Part shown: in pieces, positions 29,214 to 39,791 of the stretch
Layout: each line of letters opens with the position of its first letter
How positions within the stretch are numbered: position 1 is the first letter of the stretch
NCBI RefSeq assembly: GCF_963678185.1
Contig: NZ_OY782757.1
Coordinates: 1,313,001 to 1,377,000 of the forward strand
Reading direction: 5' to 3'
Length of the DNA: 64,000 bases
Source of the DNA: an uncultured Tolumonas sp.
GTDB lineage: Bacteria > Pseudomonadota > Gammaproteobacteria > Enterobacterales > Aeromonadaceae
Made by a program: the position numbers and the translations under genes
Notes under the pieces: model-generated
Database searches by the model: none
The model's input: the letters and a program-made list of their open reading frames with translations, nothing else
What the model was told of the DNA's origin: nothing

Positions 29214-30713
29214 ATGGAATTTTTAAAACAGTTAGAAGTTTGGTTTGTCGTCGGTAGCCAGCATTTGTATGGCCCAGAAACCCTGAAGCAAGTGGCTGAT
29301 CATGCCCAAATCATTACCAATCAGCTGAACGAAAAAGCCGGCCTGCCACTAAAAATTGTGCTGAAACCAACTGGCACTACGCTGGATGAGATCTCTGCCA
29401 TTGCTCGCGATGCCAATCACACACAACAGTGCGTGGGTGTAATGGTGTGGATGCACACCTTCTCGCCAGCCAAAATGTGGATCCCAGCGCTGACACAACT
29501 GAACAAACCACTGCTGCAATTCCATACTCAGTTCAACAAAGATCTGCCATGGGGCGAGATCGACATGGATTTCATGAACCTGAACCAGACTGCACATGGT
29601 GGTCGCGAATTCGGTTTCATGGGTGCCCGCCTGCGTCTGCCTCGTACCGTTGTGGTTGGCTATTGGGAAGATAAAGCCGCACACGAAAAAATTGCCCGTT
29701 GGATGCGTATCTCCGCCGCTGTCTATGACAGCAAACAGATGAAAGTAGCCCGTTTCGGCGACAACATGCGTAATGTCGCTGTGACTGAAGGCGACAAAGT
29801 TGAAGCACAAATTCAATTCGGTTATCAGGTGAATTACCACCCCGTCGGTGATCTGGTTAAAGTGATCAATGATGTCTCTGCTGGTGATATCAATGCATTG
29901 TTAGATGAGTATGAAACCATTTATACCCTGACTGATGCCGTAAAAGTCGGTGGTGCTTATCGCGAATCGCTGTATGAAGCCGCACGCCAAGAACTGGGCA
30001 TGAAGAAATTCCTGCAACAAGGTAATTTCGGCGCGTTCACTACTACCTTTGAAGATCTGTATGGCATTCACCAATTACCAGGTCTGGCTTGCCAACGCCT
30101 GATGCAACAAGGTTACGGTTTCGGTGGCGAAGGTGACTGGAAAACCGCCGCACTGCTCAGAACATTGAAAGTGATGGGACACGGTCTGCCTGGCGGCACA
30201 TCATTCATGGAAGACTACACCTACCATTTGGAAGACGGTAAAAATCTGGTGCTGGGCGCACATATGTTGGAAGTTTGCCCATCCATTGCCAGCAAAAAAC
30301 CAGTGCTCGACGTACAACACTTAGGCATCGGTAAAAAAGCACCGCCTGCACGCTTGCTGTTCGCAGCTCCAGCCGGTAAAGCGGTTAACGCAAGCCTGAT
30401 CGATATGGGTAATCGCTTCCGTCTGGTTGTTAACAATCTGGATGTGATTGATCTGCCTCACGCACTGCCAAAACTGCCGGTAGCTTGCGCGTTGTGGGAA
30501 CCAAAACCAAATCTGGAAGTTGGCGCAGAAGCGTGGATCTTAGCAGGCGCTGCACACCACTCCGTATTCAGTCAGGCAGTAGATGCTGAATATCTGCGGA
30601 TCTACGCGGAGATGGCGGGTATTGAATTCCTGCTCATTGATGAAAACACCACCATCCCTGAATTGAAGAAAGAAATTCTCTGGAATGAGGTTTATTACAA
30701 ACTTTGTAAATAA
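29214..30713 (+). CDS. araA: L-arabinose isomerase
   Basis: 499 residues matching E. coli AraA (500) along the whole length. It interconverts L-arabinose and L-ribulose using Mn2+. Recognisable blocks include [11 protein letters not shown] at the N-terminus and [23 protein letters not shown] near residue 280, which holds an active-site glutamate. It begins 17 bp after araD. Confidence 0.95.
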   Translation: MEFLKQLEVWFVVGSQHLYGPETLKQVADHAQIITNQLNEKAGLPLKIVLKPTGTTLDEISAIARDANHTQQCVGVMVWMHTFSPAKMWIPALTQLNKPLLQFHTQFNKDLPWGEIDMDFMNLNQTAHGGREFGFMGARLRLPRTVVVGYWEDKAAHEKIARWMRISAAVYDSKQMKVARFGDNMRNVAVTEGDKVEAQIQFGYQVNYHPVGDLVKVINDVSAGDINALLDEYETIYTLTDAVKVGGAYRESLYEAARQELGMKKFLQQGNFGAFTTTFEDLYGIHQLPGLACQRLMQQGYGFGGEGDWKTAALLRTLKVMGHGLPGGTSFMEDYTYHLEDGKNLVLGAHMLEVCPSIASKKPVLDVQHLGIGKKAPPARLLFAAPAGKAVNASLIDMGNRFRLVVNNLDVIDLPHALPKLPVACALWEPKPNLEVGAEAWILAGAAHHSVFSQAVDAEYLRIYAEMAGIEFLLIDENTTIPELKKEILWNEVYYKLCK

Positions 30714-30721
30714 ATTTAACA

Positions 30722-30755
30722 CCCCCGTTACCTAACGGGGGTATAACTTTTGTAT
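30722..30755 (+). terminator. Rho-independent terminator of araBDA
   Basis: CCCCCGTT / AACGGGGG with a four-base loop, beginning eight bases after the araA stop and followed by TATAACTTTTGTAT. The T-run is moderate, so partial read-through to tal is possible. Confidence 0.8.
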
Positions 30756-30766
30756 AAACCTCGACA

Positions 30767-30848
30767 TATACCCAAAGTAATTGGTGTTGCAGCAAGGCGA
30801 CAAGAGAACGCCGTCAACGCAGTTGCAACTTCAAGTACGAAGGGAATA
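30767..30848. repeat. Internally deleted ERIC element
   Basis: Both ERIC ends are present: TATACCCAAAGTAATTGG at the left and CAACTTCAAGTACGAAGGGA at the right. About 46 bp of the central core found in the copy at 4456-4583 is missing, including the CCCCAATCACATAG / ATGAGCATAG hairpin. It lies between the araBDA terminator and the tal ribosome-binding site and would be transcribed into the tal 5' leader if transcription reads through. Confidence 0.8.
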
Positions 30849-30874
30849 GCCATTCAGAGCGACAAGGAGCTATC

Positions 30875-31828
30875 GTGAGCAGTTTGTTACAACAATTACG
30901 TGCCGTTACTACGGTCGTCGCCGACACTGGCGAATTACCCGCGATTAAATTGTATTCACCGGAAGATGCGACCACGAATCCATCACTGATTTTGAAAGCC
31001 GTTGCCAGCCCGGAATATGCGCCGCTGCTGGAAAGCGTGATAACACAGGCTAAACATCTTTCTTCCGATATTGCCGTACAAGTTGAAGAAGCGGCTGACC
31101 GCCTGATTGTGGCCATTGGCTGCGAAGTGCTCAAACACGTACCGGGTCGCATCTCAACCGAAGTCGATGCCCGCCTGTCGTTTGATACCGCCGCCACCAT
31201 TGAAAAAGCCCGCAAGCTGATTGGCTTGTATGAGTATCAGGGCATTCCGCGTTCCCGCGTGCTGATTAAGATTGCTTCCACGTGGGAAGGCATTCGTGCC
31301 GCTGAACAGCTGGAAAAAGAGGGCATTAACTGCAACCTGACGTTGTTGTTTAGTTTCGCGCAAGCCCGTGCGTGTGCCGAAGCGGGTGCTTATCTGATTT
31401 CGCCATTTGTCGGTCGTATTCTCGATTGGTACAAAGCCAAAACAGGCGAGACTTACACCGCTGAGACTGACCCGGGTGTGTTGTCGGTGCGCGCGATTTA
31501 TCAGTATTACAAACAACACGCTTATTCCACTGTGGTAATGGGCGCAAGCTTCCGTAATCTGGATGAGGTGTTAGCACTGTCCGGTTGTGACCGTCTGACC
31601 ATCAGCCCAAATCTGTTGCAAGAGTTAGAAGAAACTTCTGGCGAGTTAGTGCGTCATTTGACGGATGACGGTGTGCGTTTAGCGCGCCCAACTGCGATGA
31701 CCGAAGCCGAGTTCCGCTGGCAGCACAATGAGGATGCCATGGCGACCGAGAAGCTGGCCGAAGGTATTCGTAACTTTGCCATCGACCAAGTGAAGTTAGA
31801 GCAGTTGCTGGCCACCCGTCTGGCTTGA
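30875..31828 (+). CDS. tal: Transaldolase
   Basis: 317 residues, TalB-type (317 in E. coli). The Schiff-base lysine lies in the strand [12 protein letters not shown] (around residue 132), and the substrate-binding TTNPSL is near residue 33. It transfers a three-carbon unit between sedoheptulose-7-phosphate and glyceraldehyde-3-phosphate in the non-oxidative pentose phosphate pathway. The GTG start has AAGGAG at five-base spacing. With tkt downstream and ara genes upstream, this appears to be a pentose-dedicated copy; I cannot tell from the window whether others exist. Confidence 0.95.
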   Translation: MSSLLQQLRAVTTVVADTGELPAIKLYSPEDATTNPSLILKAVASPEYAPLLESVITQAKHLSSDIAVQVEEAADRLIVAIGCEVLKHVPGRISTEVDARLSFDTAATIEKARKLIGLYEYQGIPRSRVLIKIASTWEGIRAAEQLEKEGINCNLTLLFSFAQARACAEAGAYLISPFVGRILDWYKAKTGETYTAETDPGVLSVRAIYQYYKQHAYSTVVMGASFRNLDEVLALSGCDRLTISPNLLQELEETSGELVRHLTDDGVRLARPTAMTEAEFRWQHNEDAMATEKLAEGIRNFAIDQVKLEQLLATRLA

Positions 31829-31847
31829 GCTTTGTGTTTGTCTGGGC

Positions 31848-31948
31848 TGTCGGCCAATGGAAACAACGCCACCGACACGTCGTAAACCCATCCATGGGGA
31901 CTCCACCGCGCCATCCTTGGCGCGGAGGGTCGTTGACCTTGTCCCCAT
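31848..31948 (+). ncRNA. Potentially structured RNA between tal and tkt
   Basis: A hairpin TGTCGG/CCGACA (31848-31853, 31872-31877) precedes a possible three-way junction. Its outer stem is ATGGGGAC / GTCCCCAT (31894-31901, 31941-31948), the first inner stem CCGCGCC / GGCGCGG (31906-31912, 31919-31925) and the second GGTC / GACC (31928-31931, 31935-31938). No T-run follows. It ends about 64 nt before the tkt start and could regulate tkt or stabilise the mRNA. I recognise no known family. Confidence 0.4.
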
Positions 31949-32012
31949 TACCCTCTTTTGGCTGATCCGCCAGACTCGTTTCTATTTTGAATAAAATAAT
32001 GGAGCCCCGCTC

Positions 32013-34013
32013 ATGAGTTTAGACCCGAAAACCCTCGCTAACGCCGTGCGTATGCTCAGCGTCGATGCCGTGCAACAAGCTAACTCCGGCCACCCCGGTG
32101 CCCCGATGGGTATGGCCGATATTGCAGAAACACTGTGGCGTCACCATTTAAAACACAACCCGACCGACCCGACTTGGATAAACCGCGACCGCTTTGTGCT
32201 CTCGAATGGTCATGGCTCGATGCTGCTGTATTCCTTGTTGCATCTCACTGGCTACGACCTGCCGTTATCTGAGTTAAAGCAGTTCCGCCAGCTGCACTCA
32301 AAAACCCCAGGTCATCCGGAATACGGTTATGCACCGGGTGTGGAAACCACCACGGGCCCACTGGGTCAGGGCATTGCCAATGCAGTCGGTATGGCGCTGG
32401 CTGAAAAAACCTTAGCCGCACAGTTTAATAAACCAAACCACGCTATCGTTGACCATTACACCTACGCCTTTATGGGCGATGGTTGTTTGATGGAAGGTAT
32501 TTCACACGAAGTCTGTTCACTGGCGGGAACCTTAGAGTTGGGCAAACTGATTGCCTTTTGGGATGACAACGGCATCTCGATTGATGGTCATGTGGAAGGT
32601 TGGTTCAGCGATGATACGCCCGCCCGTTTCCGTGCTTACGGCTGGCAGGTGATTGACTCGGTTGATGGTCACGACCCACGTGCACTGGATGCGGCCATTC
32701 GGGAAGCCAAAGCCAACACCACTCAACCCACGCTGATTTGCTGTAAAACCATTATCGGTTACGGCTCACCGAATAAATCCGGCAGTCACGATTGCCATGG
32801 TGCACCATTGGGCAAAGATGAAGTCACTAAAGTACGTGAGTTCCTCAACTGGCCACATGCGCCGTTCGACATTCCACAAGACATCTATCAAGCGTGGGAT
32901 GCTAAAGCACAAGGTCAGCAGGCTCAACAGGCATGGAATAAGCAATTTGCGGCTTACCAAGAAGTGTTCCCACAAGAAGCTGCGGAATTGTTACGCCGAA
33001 GCGCCGGTACACTAACCGCCGATTGGGCCGACAAAGCCAATGCCTACATCGCGAATTTACAAGCTAACCCCGCCAATATTGCTTCCCGTCAGGCCAGCCA
33101 GAAAGCCTTGAACGAATACGCGAAAATTCTGCCAGAGCTGCTCGGTGGTTCAGCGGATTTAGCGCCATCCAACCTGACTCGTCACACCAGTGCGTTAGAC
33201 GTCAGTACTGAAACGCCGCAAGGTAACTACATGCACTACGGCGTGCGCGAGTTTGGTATGTCGGCAATTATGAATGGCGTCACCCTGCACGGTGGTTTTA
33301 TCCCTTATGGCGGCACGTTCCTGATGTTTATGGAATACGCGCGTAATGCGGTGCGCATGGCGGCACTGATGAAGCAACGCTCGATTTTTGTTTATACCCA
33401 CGACTCGATTGGTCTGGGCGAAGATGGCCCAACCCATCAACCGGTAGAACAACTCGCCTCATTACGCTTAACTCCGAACATGGAAACCTGGCGCCCGTGT
33501 GACCAGGTGGAATCGGCAGTGAGCTGGAAAGCGGCGATTGAACGTCAGAATGGCCCGAGTGCCTTGATATTCTCACGCCAAAACCTGACACAACAGCCAA
33601 GAACCGAAAGCCAAGTTCAAAACATCGAGAAGGGTGGTTACATCCTCAAAGATTGCGACGGCACGCCGGAGCTCATCATCATGGCGACCGGCTCGGAAGT
33701 GAGTTTGGCGGTGAGCGCCGCCAACACCTTAACCGCCGAAGGCAAAAAGGTACGCGTGGTATCTCTGCCTTGCACCGAGCGTTTTGACAAGCAATCCGCT
33801 GAGTACAAAGAGCAGGTGTTACCGAAGTCAGTCAGAGCACGCTTGGCGATTGAAGCCAGCATTGCCGATTACTGGCAACGTTACACCGGCCTCGATGGTG
33901 AAGTGATTGGCATGACCAGCTTTGGGGAATCGGCGCCCGCAGACCAGCTGTTTAAGCTGTTCGGGTTCAGTGATGAGAATGTGTTAGCGAAAGCGCGAGC
34001 GGTGCTGGCTTAA
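32013..34013 (+). CDS. tkt: Transketolase
   Basis: 666 residues (E. coli TktA is 663). The thiamine diphosphate motif begins [13 protein letters not shown] near residue 155, and [24 protein letters not shown] near the N-terminus is the family signature. The C-terminal [14 protein letters not shown] segment is also characteristic. It transfers two-carbon units from xylulose-5-phosphate, completing arabinose breakdown with tal. It lies 184 bp after tal, separated by a potentially structured RNA. Confidence 0.95.
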   Translation: MSLDPKTLANAVRMLSVDAVQQANSGHPGAPMGMADIAETLWRHHLKHNPTDPTWINRDRFVLSNGHGSMLLYSLLHLTGYDLPLSELKQFRQLHSKTPGHPEYGYAPGVETTTGPLGQGIANAVGMALAEKTLAAQFNKPNHAIVDHYTYAFMGDGCLMEGISHEVCSLAGTLELGKLIAFWDDNGISIDGHVEGWFSDDTPARFRAYGWQVIDSVDGHDPRALDAAIREAKANTTQPTLICCKTIIGYGSPNKSGSHDCHGAPLGKDEVTKVREFLNWPHAPFDIPQDIYQAWDAKAQGQQAQQAWNKQFAAYQEVFPQEAAELLRRSAGTLTADWADKANAYIANLQANPANIASRQASQKALNEYAKILPELLGGSADLAPSNLTRHTSALDVSTETPQGNYMHYGVREFGMSAIMNGVTLHGGFIPYGGTFLMFMEYARNAVRMAALMKQRSIFVYTHDSIGLGEDGPTHQPVEQLASLRLTPNMETWRPCDQVESAVSWKAAIERQNGPSALIFSRQNLTQQPRTESQVQNIEKGGYILKDCDGTPELIIMATGSEVSLAVSAANTLTAEGKKVRVVSLPCTERFDKQSAEYKEQVLPKSVRARLAIEASIADYWQRYTGLDGEVIGMTSFGESAPADQLFKLFGFSDENVLAKARAVLA

Positions 34014-34045
34014 TCCATTCCACCATAGCGTTTTCTTCATAAAAC

Positions 34046-34075
34046 AAAGCCACCTATGGTGGCTTTATTCTTTTT
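34046..34075. terminator. Bidirectional terminator between tkt and yidE
   Basis: AAAGCCACC / GGTGGCTTT with loop TAT. Plus-strand read-out ends TTTATTCTTTTT. It lies 32 nt after the tkt stop and can also serve yidE, which converges on it. Confidence 0.85.
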
Positions 34076-34110
34076 AACGACTGGCTGTTTGTTTCAAAGC
34101 CATCCCCAAA

Positions 34111-35763
34111 CTATCCACCACTCCATAATAAAATCACCAGTAATTGTGGCGAAATAATACGCAAGAACATGACCATCGGGTAAACCGTCGCATACGATAA
34201 TGCCGCCGCATCACTGGTTGGATGCATCGCATTCGCAAATGCCAGAGCAGGTGGATCTGTCATGGAACCGGCCAGCAAACCACATATCGACAAGTAATTA
34301 ATACGGCCAAAAACACGCGCCAAAACACCAACCACCAGCAGTGGTAGCAAGGTAATTACCGCGCCACAAGCCATCCATAACAAACCATCGCCATCGACTA
34401 ATGTGGATACAAACTCACCACCTGATTTCAAACCGACTACAGACAAGAACAGCACAATGCCAATTTCACGCAAGGCCAAGTTAGCGCTCGGCGGCATAAA
34501 CCAATACAACTTACCGATGCTACCAATACGTGACAATATCAACGCCACAACCAGTGGGCCACCCGCTAAACCTAATTTTAGCGCCGCAGAAAATCCGGGA
34601 ATATAAAAAGGAACCGAACCAACAATCACACCCAGACCAATACCAATAAACACTGGTAACATTTGGACTTGCTGTAGTTTATGCTGCGCATTCCCGACCA
34701 GCCCCGCGACTGATTCAATCGATTCAGGCCGCCCCACCAGATTCAGAATGTCACCAAACTGCAAACTGGAAGCACTGCCTGGCACCAATTCGATCCCGGC
34801 ACGATTTAGGCGTGACACCACAACATCATATTTACTTTTTAGCTCCAGATCACCGAGCGTTTTGCCCAACACTTTTTCATTGGTCACCACCACACGCTCA
34901 ACCCGCAGCTCCGTACCTTGCGTCGATAATGAAACGGCAACTTCTTCCCCGATCACGAGCCTGACTTTGCGCAGTGATTTTTTATCACCAACCAGATGCA
35001 ACAAATCACCCAGCTGTACGATAGTGTCAGGTTTCGGCACCATCAGTTCATCCCCACGTTTCAATCGTGAACAAACCACTTCCCCTTCCTCCAGATCGGG
35101 GATCTCCTGTAACGTCAGACCACTTAAATTACTGTTACGGATCTCAACATTCATGGTCTGCAGGTTGCCATGTCCCAACCCCGACTGTTGCTGATAAAGC
35201 CGCGCTTCACTATCAACATTGATGCGAAAAATAAATCGGATCAGCCACATCGACAGCAAAATGCCACAGATGCCAAACGGATATGCCACTGCATAGCTCA
35301 GCGTCATCATATTCGCGTCAGCACCCAATTCCGTCAGCATCAGCTGACCAGCACCTAATGACGGTGTATTGGTAACAGCTCCCGAATAGGTGCCCAAGAT
35401 AACCGGTAATGGGATGCCCCAAACTTTGTGCAGAATGACCGCAACAATGCAGCCCAAAATCACCAGCAGAGCGGCAAATGCATTAAGTTTTAATCCTGAC
35501 GAACGTAACGATGCAAAAAAACCAGGGCCAACTTGTATGCCGATGGTGTAGACAAATAAGATAAGACCAAACTCACGAATAAAATCAAGTGTATGAAAAT
35601 CAACAACTAATCCATATTGTTTGGCAAAATGGCCTACGGCTATCCCACCAAATAACACCCCCCCGATCCCAAGCCCTACACCATAGATACGCCAGTTGCC
35701 CATCCATAATCCAATGATGGCCACCAGCGATAATATACAAATGGATAACGCTATCTCATTCAT
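34111..35763 (-). CDS. yidE: YidE-type AspT/YbjL transporter
   Basis: 550 residues (553 in E. coli YidE), aligning closely from [19 protein letters not shown] to the C-terminus. Two membrane domains of about five helices (each with a repeat such as [18 protein letters not shown] or [17 protein letters not shown]) flank two soluble RCK_C (TrkA-C) domains around residues 200-370. The family includes the aspartate:alanine exchanger AspT; the substrate of YidE is unknown. Confidence 0.9.
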   Translation of the reverse strand: MNEIALSICILSLVAIIGLWMGNWRIYGVGLGIGGVLFGGIAVGHFAKQYGLVVDFHTLDFIREFGLILFVYTIGIQVGPGFFASLRSSGLKLNAFAALLVILGCIVAVILHKVWGIPLPVILGTYSGAVTNTPSLGAGQLMLTELGADANMMTLSYAVAYPFGICGILLSMWLIRFIFRINVDSEARLYQQQSGLGHGNLQTMNVEIRNSNLSGLTLQEIPDLEEGEVVCSRLKRGDELMVPKPDTIVQLGDLLHLVGDKKSLRKVRLVIGEEVAVSLSTQGTELRVERVVVTNEKVLGKTLGDLELKSKYDVVVSRLNRAGIELVPGSASSLQFGDILNLVGRPESIESVAGLVGNAQHKLQQVQMLPVFIGIGLGVIVGSVPFYIPGFSAALKLGLAGGPLVVALILSRIGSIGKLYWFMPPSANLALREIGIVLFLSVVGLKSGGEFVSTLVDGDGLLWMACGAVITLLPLLVVGVLARVFGRINYLSICGLLAGSMTDPPALAFANAMHPTSDAAALSYATVYPMVMFLRIISPQLLVILLWSGG

Positions 35764-35985
35764 GCTAAAGGTCCCCTGATTAAACTCCGGTATCCCTCAA
35801 GCCCGGAACTTCTGATCCAAGCCAGAATTTTTCTCACATCATTATCAATACGTTAATGTTAGAAATGATCCTGTGTTCCATTTGGCAAAATTAGTAAATT
35901 TCCTCAGAAATGGGATGGGTATCGCCAAAAGAGTTCTATTATTACTTGTAACAAGTAGTTCATTTACTCCTTGCATGAGGGAAAC

Positions 35986-36369
35986 ATGATGAAGTCAATG
36001 ACATGGATCATGCTCAGCGGTTTGTTTATGACATCAGCGGTTCAAGCTAACGATAGTTTTAATGCTGAATTCAGCCATTTTGCTGGCAATGCTGCTATCG
36101 CCAGCGCAACAACCTATGTCACGGATAAATACTGGCCAGAAGTAAAATCCCCAGCCTGGACTGGTTTTGCGGTCAGTACATCCGAAGCTTTTTTAGGCGA
36201 AGCCGCCGATTATGCCTTGGGCGGTGATTTTTCTGTGCTCGATGTGGTAGTCGGCACTTTTGGTGCCGCAGTTGGCTCGTATGCAACCGACAAGTGGTAT
36301 GTCGCACCTCGTGTAAATCATAAAGACGGTGAGTCAACTTATGGTATGGTGGTGATCTATCATTTTTGA
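35986..36369 (+). CDS. Small exported protein, unknown function
   Basis: 127 residues. The N-terminal signal peptide (KSMTWIMLSGLFMTS) should be cleaved after AVQA. The mature part, about 105 residues, has two hydrophobic stretches (FAGNAAIASATTYV and VLDVVVGTFGAAVGSYA), suggesting a small outer-membrane or membrane-associated protein with a vague resemblance to YfiM. I cannot assign a family. The ATG at 35986 has GAGGG five bases upstream. A DUF1289 gene follows 31 bp later. Confidence 0.65.
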   Translation: MMKSMTWIMLSGLFMTSAVQANDSFNAEFSHFAGNAAIASATTYVTDKYWPEVKSPAWTGFAVSTSEAFLGEAADYALGGDFSVLDVVVGTFGAAVGSYATDKWYVAPRVNHKDGESTYGMVVIYHF

Positions 36370-36400
36370 GTGAAACAAAAGATGGTGGCAGCATCGCAAT

Positions 36401-36673
36401 ATGGGTGAACCAAATCATCACGAGCAATTAGAGCTGTTTCCTATCCCCAGCCCTTGTATCGGTTATTGTGAAACTGATAACAAGGGTTATTGCTTGGGGT
36501 GCTTTCGTTCGCGTGAAGAACGCTTTCAATGGCTAAAATATAGTCCGGCACAACAACGTGAAATTATTCGGTTGTGTCGTCAGCGCAAATATCGCCGCTT
36601 ATTGGCAGCCAAAAATGAAACGACCGCGCCAGCACCTGAAACGCCCACACTGCCGTTATTTGATGATGAATGA
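36401..36673 (+). CDS. DUF1289 protein
   Basis: 90 residues with the DUF1289 pattern SPCIGYCETDNKGYCLGCFR (residues 17-36), in which four cysteines (C-x3-C, then C-x2-C) may bind a metal or an Fe-S cluster, followed by a Trp-containing helix. The family is widespread and uncharacterised. An acidic, Pro-rich tail follows. It converges with the LRR-kinase gene. Confidence 0.8.
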   Translation: MGEPNHHEQLELFPIPSPCIGYCETDNKGYCLGCFRSREERFQWLKYSPAQQREIIRLCRQRKYRRLLAAKNETTAPAPETPTLPLFDDE

Positions 36674-36690
36674 TCTCAACACGCGATGTT

Positions 36691-38055
36691 TTACATGGCG
36701 CTGACAGGTTCAGTTGTTAGCTCATAGGTTTTACTGATTGTAATAAGTTGCTGAGCAATTTCATCAAAGCCAGGTCGAGCCTGATTTTTCTCGCTTACAC
36801 AAGCCAACATCAACGCATTAAGTGAGTAAAGCACGTGTTGCGTTTGCTCAGTGAGTGCACACCGCTCAATCAACTCTTCCAATATGCAACCAAAAGCCCT
36901 GACTTCCAGCTTTTGTAATGCACCGGCTAATGTTCGATCATCGATGGCATAAAATGATGCGGCACCGAAATCACCGAGCAAGGTTCGCCCTTCGCCACAA
37001 TGCAGAATATTATGCCCGTAGAGATCACCGTGCATGATCCCTTGCCGGTGCAAATGCTGCGCAACAGCAACAATACTCTGGGCAATACGCAACACGACAG
37101 GCAGTTCAAAGCGGGTATCTGCCGGGTAAATATCGCGAGTGCATGAATCCAAACTTGGCGGCCCCGCAAGATTACTAAATTCTGCATCGATCAATTTCAT
37201 CACTAACCCATTGGCGCCGGATGGATGTTCTGTCACTCTTCCAAGCACATTGATCAGGTTAGGGTGTTCTCCGGCACTGACTGAAGCCGCCATTTCACAC
37301 TGCGGTAAACCGTCACTGGTCACGTCACCTTTGAACAATTTTACCGCAACATGGGAAGTGCCTTCGTTAGAACTACCATACTTCGCTCGGTGAATAACAC
37401 CGGATGCTCCTTCCCCCAATAACTGGTCAAGTTCCAGACTATCCCAATGAATATCATCAAGGGATGAATCGGCTAGAGCCCCAGCTTCCAATGCAGCACT
37501 GAATGGATTACCTGAATACGCTAGCCAGGATAACCGCGGCAAAGAAAGCAACCACATTGGAAATGAATGCAGTTGATTGGCAGCAATTCGTATCAACTCC
37601 AACCGCTTACAATTAGCTAATGTTTCCGGCAATGTTTGCAATCGATTTCCGGCCAGCATCAACTTTTGCAGATAATGGCAATCACCAATCTCTTGCGGTA
37701 ATGCCGCTATTTCGTTATCCGTCAGCGTTAGCCAACGCAATTTTGCCGGGAGTGATTTGGCCGAAACTCGGCGGATCTTATTCGCTTTAAAACCAATCAT
37801 GCTTAATTCAGCGCATCGCCCTAACACTTCCGGCAACTCGATAAATTGGTTATTAGAACAAAAGATAATCCGCAATTTATGCAATCGATAAAGATCATCC
37901 GGTAATTCAGATAAAGCATTACCTGATAGATCGAGGATCTCCAATGTATCGGCCAGATCAAATATTTCCGGCGGAAACTGCGTTAATCCACAACATAAAT
38001 TCAGACGTCGAATACCAGCTAATTCGCCTGATCGGAGCTGGTCGATTGTTTGCAT
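36691..38055 (-). CDS. Leucine-rich-repeat protein kinase fusion
   Basis: 454 residues. Residues 15-185 form about seven LRRs of the LDLSGNALSELPDDL / LMLAGNRLQTLPETL kind. A Hanks-type kinase follows: glycine loop LGEGASGV (213-220), VAVK with K239, catalytic loop HGDLYGHN (342-349, Gly replacing the usual Arg) and DFG (362-364). The kinase lobe is short (about 245 residues) and has no transmembrane segment. No cognate phosphatase is nearby; the partner is unknown. The ATG at 38055 has GAGGT upstream; a GTG directly before it is an alternative. Confidence 0.8.
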   Translation of the reverse strand: MQTIDQLRSGELAGIRRLNLCCGLTQFPPEIFDLADTLEILDLSGNALSELPDDLYRLHKLRIIFCSNNQFIELPEVLGRCAELSMIGFKANKIRRVSAKSLPAKLRWLTLTDNEIAALPQEIGDCHYLQKLMLAGNRLQTLPETLANCKRLELIRIAANQLHSFPMWLLSLPRLSWLAYSGNPFSAALEAGALADSSLDDIHWDSLELDQLLGEGASGVIHRAKYGSSNEGTSHVAVKLFKGDVTSDGLPQCEMAASVSAGEHPNLINVLGRVTEHPSGANGLVMKLIDAEFSNLAGPPSLDSCTRDIYPADTRFELPVVLRIAQSIVAVAQHLHRQGIMHGDLYGHNILHCGEGRTLLGDFGAASFYAIDDRTLAGALQKLEVRAFGCILEELIERCALTEQTQHVLYSLNALMLACVSEKNQARPGFDEIAQQLITISKTYELTTEPVSAM

Positions 38056-38072
38056 CACACAACCTCATAAAC

Positions 38073-38097
38073 AAAGCCCGCATAAAGCGGGCTTTTT
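38073..38097. terminator. Terminator downstream of guaA
   Basis: AAAGCCCGC / GCGGGCTTT with loop ATAAA, 21 nt past the guaA stop on the minus strand, where TTTGTTTATG follows. On the plus strand TTTTT follows, though no plus-strand gene ends nearby. Confidence 0.75.
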
Positions 38098-38115
38098 AAA
38101 ACACTTAACGAGGGA

Positions 38116-39693
38116 TTATTCCCACTCAATCGTTGCTGGCGGCTTACCGGAAATATCGTAAACCACGCGGCTGATACCGTTAACTTCGTTGATGATCCGG
38201 TTTGATACATGACCTAAGAAGTCATAAGGCAAGTGAGCCCAATGCGCTGTCATGAAATCAATCGTTTCAACTGCACGCAGAGAAACGACCCAGTCATATT
38301 TACGACCATCACCCATCACACCGACGGAACGAACCGGCAGGAATACGGTGAATGCCTGGCTCACCTTGTGGTACAGATCAGCTTTGTGCAGTTCTTCAAT
38401 GAAGATTGCATCAGCACGACGTAGTAAGTCGCAATACTCTTTCTTCACTTCACCCAGCACACGAACACCAAGGCCTGGGCCTGGGAACGGATGACGGTAC
38501 AGCATGTTGTACGGCAGACCCAGCTCCAAACCAACACGGCGAACTTCATCTTTAAACAGTTCACGCAGTGGTTCAACCAAGCCCATTTTCATATCGTCAG
38601 GCAGACCGCCTACGTTATGATGTGATTTGATCACATGTGCTTTGCCGGTTTTAGACGCCGCAGATTCAATTACGTCAGGGTAAATAGTGCCCTGAGCCAA
38701 CCATTTAGCGTTTTTCAGTTTTTTCGATTCATCATCGAATACTTCAACAAACACCCGACCGATTGCTTTACGTTTCAATTCAGGATCAGCAATGCCTTTC
38801 AGTGCAGACAGGAAACGATCTTCTGCATCCACTTTGATAATGTTCAGACCAAAATGGTCACCAAACATTTCCATTACTTGCTGACCTTCATGCAGACGCA
38901 GCAGGCCGTTATCGACAAATACGCAAGTCAGTTTCTTACCAATCGCACGATGGATCAGCATCGCTACAACTGATGAATCCACACCACCTGACAGGCCCAG
39001 GATCACCTCATCGTCACCAACCTGCTCTTTGATACGCGCAATCGCATCTTCGATGATGGTGGCAGGAGTCCATAAGGCATCACACTGGCAAACTTCTTTG
39101 ACAAAACGCTCCAGCATGCGAGCGCCTTGTTTGGTGTGTGTCACTTCAGGGTGGAATTGCACACCATAGAAGCGTTTTGCTTCATTCGCCATCGCGGCAT
39201 GCGGGCATGTTGGTGTCGCAGCAATGGTTTCAAAACCAGCAGGGATGGTGGCAACTTTATCACCGTGACTCATCCACACATCCAGTTCAGGGCGGCCATT
39301 TTCTGCAATCGCGTCTTCGATGTTGTGGAACAATTCGCTGTCTTTTACCAGCTGTACTTTCGCGTAACCAAACTCACGTTTGTCTGAGCTTTCTACACGG
39401 CCGCCCAGCTGTTCAGCCATGGTCTGCATGCCGTAGCAAACACCCAAAACTGGAACACCAGCGTTAAACACATATTCCGGTGCGCGTGGGCTGCCAGTTT
39501 CAGTAACTGACTCTGGGCCGCCAGACAGAATGATCCCGTTTGGTTTGAATTCGCGGATCTGTTCTTCAGTAACATCCCAAGCCCACAATTCACAATACAC
39601 ACCGATTTCACGCACACGACGTGCAATCAGCTGAGTATATTGCGAACCGAAGTCCAGGATCAGAATACGGTGTTCGTGAATATTTTTGCTCAT
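38116..39693 (-). CDS. guaA: GMP synthase (glutamine-hydrolysing)
   Basis: 525 residues, identical in length to E. coli GuaA. The N-terminal glutamine amidotransferase has the catalytic Cys in [12 protein letters not shown] and His/Glu in QFHPEV. The PP-loop ATP site is [10 protein letters not shown] near residue 233, and the C-terminal dimerisation domain ends with KPPATIEWE. It makes GMP from XMP. The ATG at 39693 ([10 protein letters not shown]) is preferred over an in-frame start at 39711 because AGGAC lies 6 nt upstream. It follows guaB. Confidence 0.97.
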   Translation of the reverse strand: MSKNIHEHRILILDFGSQYTQLIARRVREIGVYCELWAWDVTEEQIREFKPNGIILSGGPESVTETGSPRAPEYVFNAGVPVLGVCYGMQTMAEQLGGRVESSDKREFGYAKVQLVKDSELFHNIEDAIAENGRPELDVWMSHGDKVATIPAGFETIAATPTCPHAAMANEAKRFYGVQFHPEVTHTKQGARMLERFVKEVCQCDALWTPATIIEDAIARIKEQVGDDEVILGLSGGVDSSVVAMLIHRAIGKKLTCVFVDNGLLRLHEGQQVMEMFGDHFGLNIIKVDAEDRFLSALKGIADPELKRKAIGRVFVEVFDDESKKLKNAKWLAQGTIYPDVIESAASKTGKAHVIKSHHNVGGLPDDMKMGLVEPLRELFKDEVRRVGLELGLPYNMLYRHPFPGPGLGVRVLGEVKKEYCDLLRRADAIFIEELHKADLYHKVSQAFTVFLPVRSVGVMGDGRKYDWVVSLRAVETIDFMTAHWAHLPYDFLGHVSNRIINEVNGISRVVYDISGKPPATIEWE

Positions 39694-39791
39694 GGTCGTC
39701 CTAATCATCATTAAGGAGAGGCCAATACAAGAATCAACCCGATCTTGTATGAAATAAATCAGGGCGCTATGCGCCCTGACTGTCTGTCAAT

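Noticed and set aside
29349..29840. 163-codon ORF antisense to araA
   Set aside because: Long only because of codon bias in araA; no ribosome-binding site or recognisable motif.
34748..35194. 148-codon ORF antisense to yidE
   Set aside because: Low-complexity Ser/Thr-rich shadow of the reverse-strand transporter.
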